A stretch of DNA of 64,000 nucleotides, taken from Bombyx mori. Lineage: Eukaryota; Arthropoda; Insecta; Lepidoptera; Bombycidae. Of the stretch, positions 1 through 12,100 are shown piece by piece. Both the position numbers and the translations under genes were made by a program. The stretch covers positions 1,118,501 to 1,182,500 of the forward strand of contig NC_085128.1 of the NCBI RefSeq assembly GCF_030269925.1. The letters run 5' to 3'. The notes under the pieces were generated by a model, which was given only the letters and a program-made list of their open reading frames with translations, did no database searches and was not told the origin of the DNA. Every line of letters begins with the position of its first letter. Positions within the stretch are counted from its first letter, which is position 1.

Positions 1-141
1 TAGGTACGTATTTCATAGTCTCTATCTTCGATCAACAATAGTAACTAGATTTCGGGTCGGTGCATAAAATCCGTCTCGTCAAATAACAGCGCACTTGAAA
101 TGTGAGCTGTTATTTTGTTTAGTTCACTTCAAACACAGCCA

Positions 142-700
142 ATGTCAACCCGTCTCACAATACCGCAGTGTGTATTCAAAAGTTGCAAAAATAAGGCCCG
201 AAAAAGCAATTTAACGGCCGGAATATCTTACTTTCGGTAAGTACATGAAGTATAAACTATATTGTAAGCTTTAAACTTATAAATAATATTAAATTTTGAA
301 CAAAATTATCGATTTTTAACCACCGCTACAAATGTTGGCCAAGGCTCGGCCAACACATGGACAAACTTTTGCTTAACAGAACAGTAAATGCATGGAGTAG
401 ATTTGTGTTGTAATAATTTTTTAAAATTTGTTAGTAGCACTTCAAAATTAGTTGGTTAAAATTGGTTAATGCTGCTTTTGTGTCTGTTTGTTGGACTCTC
501 ATTAGATACTTAGCTTTCCATTTTTATTTTAGCTTTCCTAGCAATCACGTGTGCAGAATGGATCTGGATTGTCTCCAGAGAAACAAGAGATGACTTTTAT
601 AAGCCAGCTAAGATCTCCGCTTATTGACACTGGACATCTTTGTCTTCCGTGCTCACGGCTACTGAAACGTGGCCGAAACATTGTAATAAAAATACCGCGC
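142..700 (+). pseudogene. THAP-type zinc finger remnant (two exons, broken)
   Basis: The first piece, 142..236, starts with ATG and reads MSTRLTIPQCVFKSCKNKAR, then a short tail ending ISYFR, and stops at a good GTAAGT donor. A Cys-x4-Cys pair near the N-terminus followed by a YFRFP-like stretch is how THAP DNA-binding domains (C2CH zinc fingers) begin. After a TTTTAG acceptor at 531-532, 533 onward continues R-F-P-S-N-H in phase but reaches TGA at 591. In the next frame the same DNA reads CAEWIWIVSRETRDDFYKPA, the Trp-bearing middle of a THAP domain, then hits TGA where the C-S-x-H-F half of the finger should lie. One frameshift plus a lost Cys/His end suggests a decayed copy. THAP domains occur in host factors and P-element-like transposases; which one this was cannot be told. 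A third, unmodelled exon structure is possible. Confidence 0.45.
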
Positions 701-1395
701 TTGAAACCGTTTAAACGTTGTTTTATTATGTGCACTGGTCGCGAAAACTTAAAAATATATATTACACAAAAACGTAACGCTAATAAAATAATAAGTAATG
801 TATAGATACTAACAAACATACATTTCCAAAACATAAAAAGTAAACAACTAAACTTTTACTTTAATTCATTAATAAATTATTTTAGTGTTAAGCGCGACTC
901 CCTTACCTCCTGTAGTAAATAGAAATCGGCATTTCAAGAAGCAAAAATAAATAAAGCAAAACGATGTTAGTTCTCAGAGCAATTAAGGGAAAAGTTACTT
1001 TATTTGTTGCCGATTAAGATTGATTTAACATTAAAAGTTGTTTAAAATATGTCTTTTTATTGGTAAGTGACAGGAGTAATTTATTGCTTTGCTCGTTTTA
1101 TATGACGAATGATCGTAAGTATTAGATAATGTTTTGGAGATTTGTGACTTTATTACTAGGTGCCATAGTTGTTATTAGTTTGAACGTAAAAGTGTTTCAA
1201 ATCTTTTTTCTCCGTTTGTTAGTAAACGAATGTAGCTATATAAGTATATATTCACGCGGACAGTTTTTGCTTTAATTTTGTACGTATCCCTTTATCTAGT
1301 TACTATTGTTGATCGAAGGTCTCTATACTCTGATACAGAGTTGTCGATAAAATACTCCTAGTGTTGTGAATACGTACTTACCATACACAATACCG
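700..1395. other. No recognisable gene
   Basis: AT-rich DNA with no open frame of note and no repeat that I recognise. Confidence 0.4.
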
Positions 1396-1569
1396 GTGTG
1401 CTTAGGGCGAGTTTTTTTAACGCTCTCCATAGCGTAAAAGTTAACTCAAATTTGTATGGAGTTGGAACGTTTGCCTGCGTTTTCCGCTAGGGGCGCTGTT
1501 CCAACTTCATTCAAATTTGAGTTAACTTTTACGCTATCGAGAATGTTAAATAACTCGCACTAGTCCCAC
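1396..1569. mobile_element. Short palindromic MITE, copy 1
   Basis: The two halves are inverted copies. The left arm carries GCGAGTTTTTTTAACGCTCT and TAGCGTAAAAGTTAACTC; the right arm carries GAGTTAACTTTTACGCTATC and ends in ACTCGCACTAG. The centre holds a ccgctaggggcgctgtt segment. A second copy lies at 55281..55455, so this is an interspersed family of about 170 bp, non-coding, able to fold into a hairpin. Confidence 0.7.
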
Positions 1570-2955
1570 AGGTCGCGTACGTGCGTCCTCCTCTATTACG
1601 CATCATCTGTTAATATTCAAGTCAACAAAAAAGTCGTAATTTTTTTAGCACCAAAATAAAACAACCAGTTTGTTATTTAACAAAATATACTTCTTAATCA
1701 ACAGATACTGTACACCATATCTCTATTAACAATGAGCATACTTTAACAATTTTCATCACATTACGTATTGTTTTATACGTGGATATTTATAAGAGTCGAT
1801 AATTCACGAGCCAAGCGAACCGACAATATTTCATCTCTTCATTTCATAATTGAACTGAAAACGTCTTTGGCGCCATTGTGATTTAAAATTCAATGAAAAT
1901 AAAAAGTGACACTAAAAAAATACAAGCTATATTTGTAAAACACTTAATCCGCAAGAGAATTAAATAAAATACTACAAAAAATTACACCTCTCCGTGTGAA
2001 TTGCACATAAAAGCTTTTTAACGAGCCCGGTGATAGATTTTTTAATAGCATCACTCTGAGCATAACAAAAATTAATAATTAGCATTACATAATTCAGTGA
2101 ATAGGTTAAAAGTGACAATTATCAGAAATCGATATCGATATTTTTTGGGCGTGTCCCAACTCTAGGTTCTCTTAGTTCGAATGTTGCGTTAGTGCGGGCC
2201 ATGAAGTTCTAGCGTTTTTATTTGTAACCGCGCACCAAAATTAAGATTACTATTATTTTCTTGTTTATGTATTTTAATTTAGAGATCTTAAAAGGTAGTG
2301 ACTGTAATGTTATCTTTAATTTGGTTTATTATAACAAAGATCCGATTGTATATATTTTATCGAATATTTCTGTTTCGAAGCAAAACGTTTGTTAGTTACA
2401 AAGATTCCTTTACATCTTTATTATATTGTCGCTACAAAATAATAACTGTATGTGTTTAAAAAACTTCCATCAACAATAGTAACGCAAAATAATAAAATAT
2501 AACACTAATAATATCGAGACGGATTACATCGAAAACAAAATAATTACATCAACAATTACAAAGTCGATTTAAAGATGCATTCACATTAAGTAACTTTTGT
2601 TTTATAACTACACGATTATCATATTTCTATAAATTCATGTTTTATGAATTCCAAGAAAAATGTTGTTTTATTAGTGAATATGTAGCACATTACAGTTAAA
2701 CATCTCACGATTGATTTTTCGTTTAAATAAAATATGAAAAATCGACTATCGAACAAAAATATCCTCCCCACTCCAACAAAGGAGTTTGTCAACAATTTCA
2801 CTATAAACTAATTTTGATTAGTAAATGGTAACAGTCTCCAGGTTGAAGTTTAAAAAGTTTTCTGATGATGAATGGGCGCACGATTTCACGAGCCACCTTG
2901 TACTGAGTGGTTTCACGAGCCCGTAACAACACGAACGTCGTCAATTCTTGAGACG
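1570..2955. other. Intergenic, probably includes ABCB7 3' UTR
   Basis: No gene seen. The minus-strand ABCB7 transcript must end in this stretch. TTTATT at 2667-2672 gives AATAAA on the minus strand, about 430 nt past the stop codon, and is a candidate poly(A) signal among several. Confidence 0.35.
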
Positions 2956-3071
2956 GTAGGCAGCGGCTTGGCTCTGCCCCTGGCATTGCTGAAGTCCATG
3001 GGCGACGGTAACCTTTCACCATTAGGTGGGCTGTGTGCTCGTATGCCTACAAGGGCAATAAAAAAAAAACA
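2956..3071 (+). repeat. LINE 3' tail (RLWNELP-family), in ABCB7 3' UTR
   Basis: The stretch gtaggcagcggcttggctct through a GTGGGCTGTGTGCTCGT-like motif to caataaaaaaaaaac matches the 3' tail of the LINE fragment at 44460..44836 of this window. It lies 34 bp beyond the ABCB7 stop codon, so it is in the 3' UTR in antisense orientation. Confidence 0.65.
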
Positions 3072-3104
3072 TGTGGTCGCAGTGTCGGCGGCTGAGGTTC
3101 TTGA

Positions 3105-6100
3105 TCACTTGGATAAGGGATGTTGGTTCTGTTTCTCCCAGAGCTTGTAGTACAGGGACGAGGGGTTGGCGACGAGCTGGTGGTGGGAGCCGCGCTCGCT
3201 GATGGCGCCGCGCTCCAGCACGAGGATCTCGTCGGCGTCGGCCACGGTGGAGAGGCGGTGCGCGATGCAGATCGACGTCTTCCCGACCGTCGCTGCCTTC
3301 AACGCTTGCAGGATCGCCTGGACATTGTTGTTCTTTTAAGATTTACTAACTGACCCGGCAGACTTCGTAGTGCCTCAATCAATAAATAAAAGACCCAAGC
3401 TTTTGTATAAAAATAAACTTAAAACAAACAAAAGGAATCCGTCCGATGTGTCCGCCACATCAATCAGAAAACAACATTGTTATTTTTATATTTACCTACC
3501 ATTTAAACCTTCTCTGGACTTCCACAAATAATTGAAGACAAAAATTAGCCAAATCGCTTCAGTCGTTATCGAGTTTTAGCGAGACTAACGAACAGAAATT
3601 CATTTATATATGTATATATATAGATTTTATTTTCTTTGTTGTTTCGTTGTACACTACCCAGAGCTTGTTGTTGTTACGTATGCTTATTTAAATATGTTTT
3701 GTATTCGGATTCACCGTTTAATTTTTGTTTTTTTTTATTGTATTATAGTTTAAGTGCTTAGATTGGTGGACTAGCTCACAGCCCACCTGGTGTTAAGTGG
3801 TTACTGGATCCAATAGACATCTAAGACGTAAATGTGCCACCCGCCTTGAGATATAAGCTATAAGGTCTCAGTATAGTTACAACGGCTGCCCCACCCTTCA
3901 AACCGAAACGCATTACTGCTTCACGGCAGAAATAGACAGGGCGGTGGTACCTACCCGCGCGGACTCACAAGAGGTCCTACCTCCAGTAAAACCACTATTT
4001 AAGTCTGTACACACGTACAAGTACCTAGCATTGAATCCCACAATAAACCAAAGGGGAACGGGGGTGACTGAAAATCAGCGCTGTTCACTTCATCGACACT
4101 GAATAGCATTAGCTGAGCAACTTGCTTTTGCCTTTTATTTTTCTATTCTTTTTTTTAATCTAAATGTATTAATCTGGATTAATGTGAAAGCCAATAAACG
4201 ATTTTATTATTTTTATTGTTCATAGGTTTCCCCTTTCTCAGTTGGGTCTGTAGACAGAGCCGGTAGAACTGTATATAGGTACCGGCTTTTGGCTAAGTAA
4301 TATACAGTAGTTATGAGTTTATATGCTAGTTTTTTATTTTATTATTATTATATTTTTACTTTCTCAGCTTGCATTGGTAGCATTTTAGTGGCATTTATGG
4401 AATCGGTAAATGTCGCGATTTCTTGGGCTCGGCTAATTGTATTATTAGCAGTGGTCGGAGTAGGTAAATTGATTTTATATACTACGTCAAGATATTATAA
4501 TATGGACATGCCATTTTATCCATAATGATTTTTTTAATTTGAAACAAAAAAAAATTTTTTAATCCTCCTCGGATTCAATTTCTATATTTATGAGATAAAG
4601 TAACAAAAAGCCCTATCTAGGTTTTGTCTCATACTGACAAGCGTCATTTCTAATTCAACAGAAAGGGACAAAATACGGTGTAACTATTCCAAGGTGTTTT
4701 TATATAAAATAAAATACTGATTTCTTTCACCATTAGCTAGCACTGGTAGCGTAGATTAATATTATTAATACGTTTTTCACCTTAGACACAGATTCATGCT
4801 AATTTCAAAACTCCGGAACAAATATCACAATAAATATGAAGTTCCGGTATTTTGGAGGCACATCCATATTATCCTCTACGTTTGACGTCAACGACCTTAA
4901 ATCAATCTACCCACTCCGACCTCTAATTATTAATATGAGTTAGCGGGCGTAGTGTAGAGGCGTAGTGTAGGGGCGCGGTGCTCACGTGCTCGGTGAGGGA
5001 GTCGAGGCTGGAGGTGGCCTCGTCGTGCAGCAGCAGCGGCGCGTCCTTGAGGATGGCGCGCGCGATGCCCACGCGCTGCTTCTCGCCCCCGGACAGCTTC
5101 AGGCCGCGCTCGCCGACCTCCGTCTCATAGCCCTGGAACAGAGCCGGGACACTCGATTCATAAATCCAGCCTAATCCTTGCGTTTCTCAAGTTTGTTTTG
5201 AGGTTATTTACTATGGTTTTTTTTTTAACTTATTTGGGTAGAAGATTACAATTTAATCAATTTACTTATTGATACAATACACAATAACAATAATAGTAAC
5301 AATAATAAATAAAAACACTAATACATAATATATCAGACTATATACATACACAATTACACACATAAATAACATAAACATACACGTACATATATAATGAAAT
5401 ACATATAAGTAATACTAAATCGATATAGTGCTCCTTTAATGCCTTCCTGAATACTTCAAATGAGGGTAAGTTTTTATTTATTTATTATTAACATAGAAGT
5501 AGAAAAACAATCATAATTTGCATCTGTGCTTGATCTAGGTGATAAAACCTGTATCTCAAGCAGCGGTGCTCCTCGTACAAAGAATACAACAGCTTTACTC
5601 CATTGTGCTGTCCTTTGGACATTCATCGGAGTGATCAATAAAACACTAAATATAATTACAGTACCCGGCGATAAATACTGCACATCGACTTTTGGAATAA
5701 GAAAATCGGCTAATTTCGGCTTCTTAGAGCGCTATCTCTGTCGCACGCCAAACATTAACAACTTGAACTTGCATTTGAACAACAATTGACGTCACTTAAG
5801 TATTAGCTACAATTACGAAATTAACAGATTGTTTCTTTTCAAAAGTCGATGTGCAATATTCATTGTCTGGTACTGTACATGTATAATCATGTCAGTCGAA
5901 CGTTGAATCGCTGCACGTTACCCACCAACTAACGTAAAAGGTTTATTACTAAAACTGCCTAGTGAGCTAAGCGTGGCGGGGTATCATTTCCCTACACGTT
6001 CATTTAATTGCAAATTTCATGAATCACTTCTTACTGCATTAAGAAAAAATATGTGTGGTGATTTCCTTACTATAAAGAGAAGTTCCTTATTATAAAAATA

Positions 6101-9100
6101 TTAACTTTAAATTCTATTCGAGGTATAAAGAAAATAATTATTCAGGTATACACTTTTGATTATGATTTTTAATTGATAAAAACAAAAAACAAACATTACA
6201 CTGTGTGCATTACTAATAAAAATCTTACGTTACGGACGTTTTTTCCCGGTTAGGGTACCCCTCCGCATCGTCCCATAAGGAACTTCGTTTCAAAAATTAT
6301 TCAATTATATGTATTAAACAAACCAGTATTAATGCATTTTTTTTTAATTTCAATATTATAAACTTTAATGCTTACTTGTACTAAACTTAAAACTTATTCC
6401 AAAAAACCCTAACCTTGGGCCAGGTGAGCACCGCGTCGTGCAGCTCGGCGAGTCTGCTGGCGGCGTACACCTGCTCCCGGGACTTGCTCAGGTCTCCGTA
6501 GTGCAGGTTGTGGAATATCGTGTCGTGGAACAGCACGCAGTCCTGGAACACACTTTCTCATTACCTACACTCACGAACTTCAAATATAAAGGGACTTTTT
6601 GGCGGAAACGCGAGGAGTGAAGTTGTGTGATTTGTTTTATTTTGTCTATTTAGTGTTTCTTCAGGTTTAAATGTGTAATAACAACGGTGGTTTATTAACT
6701 ATTTAATATCTGTGAAAGTGCACAAATGTGGGAAAATGAAACAAAGCCACCGCACGTAACTTCGCGGGATCCTCCAAAAAGTCCACTGAAAAAATCTCAG
6801 TAAATGACCAACATTTTACTGAGATTATATTTCATTCCATATCATGTCATCTCATTTCATTTCATTTTATTTCATCTCAGTTGATTAATATCTGAAATTA
6901 ATCATCTTCATTTCATTTTACTCCATATCATAATTTTTCATAAAAATAAGAATATAATTTAAAATAAGACATGACTTAAAGGTCTTAATTGCCAAGCCAC
7001 AAAATCCCTTAAAAAAATCTAATATAAAGGGTTGTTCGTATTGTCGCATCATTGACCCTGGCTTTATCTCTTACGTGTTACTTACGTTATCGGATTTGAA
7101 ATTTACTGGAGCCCATGGACATCTACAATGTAAATGCGCCACCCACCTTGAGATATAAGTTCTAAGATCTCAGTATAGTTACAACGGCTGCCCCACCCTT
7201 CAAACCGAAACGCATTACTGCTTCACGGCAGAAATAGGCAGGGCGGTGGTACCCACCCGCGCGGACTCAAGCGGTCCTACCGCCAGTAAAAAAGGATTTA
7301 TTCGAAACTACACAATATTTATAATGAATAACTAATTAAATAAAAGAATTTGAATATAGTGAGGAAAATTGATAAACGTCTTACTGGTGGTAGGACCTCT
7401 TGTGAGTCCGCGCGGGTAGGTACCTCCACTCTGCCTATTTCTGCCGTGAAGCAGTAATGTGTTTCGGTTTGAAGGGTGGGGCAGCCGTTGTAACTATACT
7501 TGAGACCTTAAACTTATGTCTCAAGGCGGGTGGCGCATTTACGCTGTAGATGTCTGTGGGTTCCAGTAACCATTTAACACCAGGTGGGCTGCGAGCTCGT
7601 CCACCCATCTAAGCAATAAAAAAAAACTTCAATGAATATTTGACCCCAACTGAGACTGTAATGTTCTCATGAAATCACTGGGATCACTGAGAGGGCTTAC
7701 GATGAGTAAGGTGTTTGGTATAATAACCGGCAAACTTCTTGAGCATTTGTTGACGTAGTGGGGGTAAGTTTGCGCATGGTACACTCACGTGCAAAAACAT
7801 TACTTACTCTGCGTCATAATGCTATTAAATTATTAAAATCAACATATGTATTTATTTACATATTTATTAGAACATCAACAAAACATATAGGTTAATAATT
7901 GTAATAATTTAATCTTGGGGTAAAATAGATATTCCTTCTATTAAGTCAAAACTAGAGCTGTTGCCAGGTCTTGGTTCAGTTGAAGCGAAGCTGGTATTTG
8001 TAATTTTAATCTTGACCATCATCATCATCACTGTTTTCATCACCCGAGTCGCTATCATCGTGATGAGTCAACATAGGGCTCATCGGCGTAGTTTACAACT
8101 CGGTCGATTCGGTCTTCTTTTTTGTCTATAATTAATTATTTTTTGAAGATATTCGATTCGTAGTAATCGAATGTTACTTTTTTCATTTACCAGCTTCCGA
8201 TTATTTTCTGTTCTTTTCTTCCATCTGAAGCCTAGCTCTTTCATAATTCGTCGTAAGCTTCATTCTGAGCCATTAAAATTTATATCTTCTTTAAATTTTT
8301 CGAAGCCTTTCTACGGTACGGAGTTTCGCTGCTTGTTATGTAGTTATTATGATTACATCTTTTTATTACAGATTGAACGAAACTATCCATTCCGGTAACT
8401 TTCTTCTTCCCTGATCTTTTCTTACCCGGAGTTCGAAACACGGCGAGCAAGCCAGAGCCTTTAGCTTCGTGAATAATGCACCTAACAGTACTCACTGATG
8501 TTTTTCTTGCTTCCGAAGTCTGTTTTACTTTTTCCATATAATTCTTCCCCTGTTTTATAATGAAGCAATATACGTCGTACACAATTTTTCTACCCTTTCT
8601 TTTGAATACTACACCAGTTTGTCGCGGCATAGTGTATTTTTTATAAAAAATCAACAAACACTCAACATATAGCAATGGCAACAAAGTCAACAAGCAATTA
8701 TAACAAATAACTTAACGATTAATTACGATAGACTTTCCACTGTACGCAAGCGTACTTTTGGGAGCAAGCGGAACGAAGGCGCGGTGCGGGACGCAAGGTT
8801 CGACTGATCTACCAATAACGCGCTCGATACGATGTCCCCTGCCGTCGCGCCTCACCCTCACCACCAAAGTGATCTAAAATTCGGTTCTGCGCAGTCAAGG
8901 TCATTTGCCGATTACTATAAGCATTAGTCTATACAGGCTAGGGGTATAACAGATCGACGCAGAAACATGTTTGGCTCACCTGCGGAACGACTGCGATGGC
9001 CTTCCTCAAGCTAACCAGGTCCACGTCCCGGATGTTCTGTCCGTTGATGAATATGTTCCCGGACTGCGGTTCGAAGAATCGGTACAACAGTCGGACCATT

Positions 9101-12100
9101 GTGGATTTTCTGTCGACAATATTTTAATGAGTTTTATTTGGTGGCCATTCTTTTTTTTATTTATTGCTTAGATGAATGGACGAGCTCACAGCCCACCTGG
9201 TGTTAAGTGGTTACTGGAGCCCATAGACATCTACAACGTAAATGCGCCACCCACCTTGAGATATAAGTTCTAAGGTCTCAATTATAGTTACAACGGCTGC
9301 CCCACCCTTCAAACCGAAACGCATTACTGCTTTACGGCAGAAATAGGCAGGGTGGTGGTACCTACCCGTGCGGACTCACAAGAGATCCTACCACCAGTCA
9401 TTACGCAGCTGTTCAATTTTTTTATCTTATTTCACTCGTGCAGACTGAAGCCGTGTAGTGTTAGTATCGAGTGCGTGGACTCACCCGGAGCCCGAGCCGC
9501 CCACGATGCCGATCTTGGCGCCGGCCGGGATCGAGAAGCTGAGGTTGTTGAATATCGGCTTCCCGTTCACGTACTTGAAGTTCACGTCTCTGAACTCTAT
9601 CGTGGCCGTCCTACTGTCCACGATCAGCGGCGGAGCTTTCTGTATCTCCTGGAACAATTCGCGGCGGGATTAGTTGCCGGGACGGAGGGGGTGGATCCAG
9701 GAGCACTTTAAAAAAAATGAAACTGTGACTGGCATCGAGTTTATTTTATAAAAAAAATAGTACAAACGATGTGTGTTTCCGCTGCTCAAGCCAAATCTGT
9801 TCTGCCGCGCTTTTAGTAATATATCGTCTTCATATAGAGACGATGCATTTAAGAATGTTTTAGTCTGCATTATTATTTAAATTGCGTTATCTATACTAAT
9901 ATTATAAAGAGGAAAGATTTGTTTGTTTCGAATAGGCTCCGAAACTACTGGACCGATTTGAAAAATTCTGTTTCCATTAGAAGCCGACATTGTCCCTGAT
10001 GAACATAGGCTACTTTTTTTTTTTTTTTTTTTGGTTTCATGTGTGTTTTAATGTTTCCGAAGCGAAGCGAGGGCGGGTCGCTTGTTATGGCGTTATTATT
10101 TATACTAGAGGTGCCGCAGTAATAGAAATTTGACTATAATTAATTGGAATTGTAAGTTTGTACACTATTATGATTGTATTTTCAACGCCAAGACTACACT
10201 ATAGAAAAATATTAATAAAAATAAACAATATTTAATCTATTCTCAATTTGACCACAGACTATAAGCAATAAAAAAGTTTGGGAAAAAACCAAGAGTATAG
10301 GTGTGCCAGTGTCAAATACATGGTAGTGTGTGTAATGATTTTTTTATTGATTTAATGTATTTTTTATGCATAATTTAAAAAAATATTAACATTCTGCAGT
10401 CCTTCTTTGTATTCTCTATAAGTGTGGGAAATTTTATACTCCTCCGTCCGCGCAATTTTCGTAAAAAGGGATACAAAGTTTTTGCTTCACATATTAATAT
10501 ATAGATAGCGTTATTATTGGGGCGCGACGCACCTTGATCCGGGACTGCACGGTCATGAGCGTGAACATGGTCTGCATGTCGACGAGCGCCTGGCGCACCT
10601 CCCGGTACACGGAGCCCAGGAAGCCGAGCGGGATGGACAGCTGGAACAGGAGACCGTTCACCATCACCAAGTCGCCCACCGTCATGCTACCTGCGGCGCG
10701 GTGCAACACACGACTTTATTGCTACTTTTCAATTACAGAGCACAATGCGACTCAGTGCCGGCACACGATGCCGAATTATGCTGAAGCTTAATTGGAACGT
10801 GAATTAGTTTTCAAATGCATCAACGGAGTGCGCTAAGTCCACGATGATGATTCGATCAAGCCATTGCAATGTTTTTTTTTTATTGCCCTTGTAGGCAGAC
10901 GAGCATACGGCCCACCCGATGGTGAGCGGTTACCGACGCCCATGGACTTCAGCAATGCTAGGGACAGAGCCAAGCCGCTGCCTACCGCTGTTTACAAAAG
11001 TTACAAATATTCCTGTAAAATAAATTTGTTTACAGATTCGAATTCCAAAATAAAATTGTATTCACATTTTAAATGTGGAATATAGAAGAAAAAATTTTTT
11101 TGTACCTTCATCCGTACTTACATTTACTTTTTTAGCACAGTTTGAATTAACTTTGATTATTTCTAAGAAATTACGACGAAACGAAAGCCTTATAAGTTTT
11201 TTCAACAATAAAGGTTTACTAAGGTTTGTCACTGAGTCGTTATCGATTGCGAGTATCATACGAGAGCAGTACTTTTGAGAGTGCTAGATTGTGTGAAGCG
11301 TTGCTGTAGTTGGAACACTACCAACTGGTGCGCGGGGGTGCGGCGGGGGGTGTTGGGGCGGGGGGTGTAGGGGTGGGGGTGTAGGGGCGGGGGGTGCGGC
11401 GGGGGGTTGGGGCAGGGGGTGCGGCGACGTACCGGCGGCTATCTCCCGGGCGGCGAGCAGCATGACGAGGCTGAGTCCGGCGCTGAAGATGGCGTGTTGT
11501 CCGAAGTTGAGCGCGGCGAGGCTCCACGCCGTCTTGAGGGACGCGCTCTCGTACTGGCGCAGGCTGGCGTCGTACTTCTCGAGCTCGTGGCGCTCGTTGT
11601 TGAAGTACTGTGACGCACACAAAACCGTTATCTTCATTACATAGTATAAAACAAAGTTGCTTTCTCTGTCCCTATATCCCTATGTATGCTTAAGTCTTTA
11701 AAACTACGTAACGGATTTTGTTGCGGTTTTTTTAATAGGTGGAGTGATTGAAGAGGAAGGTTTGTATGTACAATAACATCCATTAAATATTGGAGAAATC
11801 AGTAATAAATTACAGTTTCCGAGGCGAAGCGAAAGCGGGTCGCTAGTTATTTATAAATAAACAAAACGATTCGCTACCAATGTTATGGTCGAATTTCTTA
11901 CGCTTATGCGAAAATTTGTTTTAACAAAATACCACTATGCTAATTGCTCCACTGCGTTCCTCCACAGTGCGTTTCCAAACATTTTTTTGCCACATATCAT
12001 CCGGCTTTGGGATGGGCTCCCTTCCACGATGTTTCCCGAGCGCTATAACATGTCCTTCTTCAAACGCGGCTTGTGGAGCGTAGGGCTGGGCAGTGCTGAG

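Noticed and set aside
7103..7626. CRISPR-like or other system from repeated words
   Set aside because: The repetition is from two SINE copies in opposite orientation; there is no spacer array and the host is an insect.
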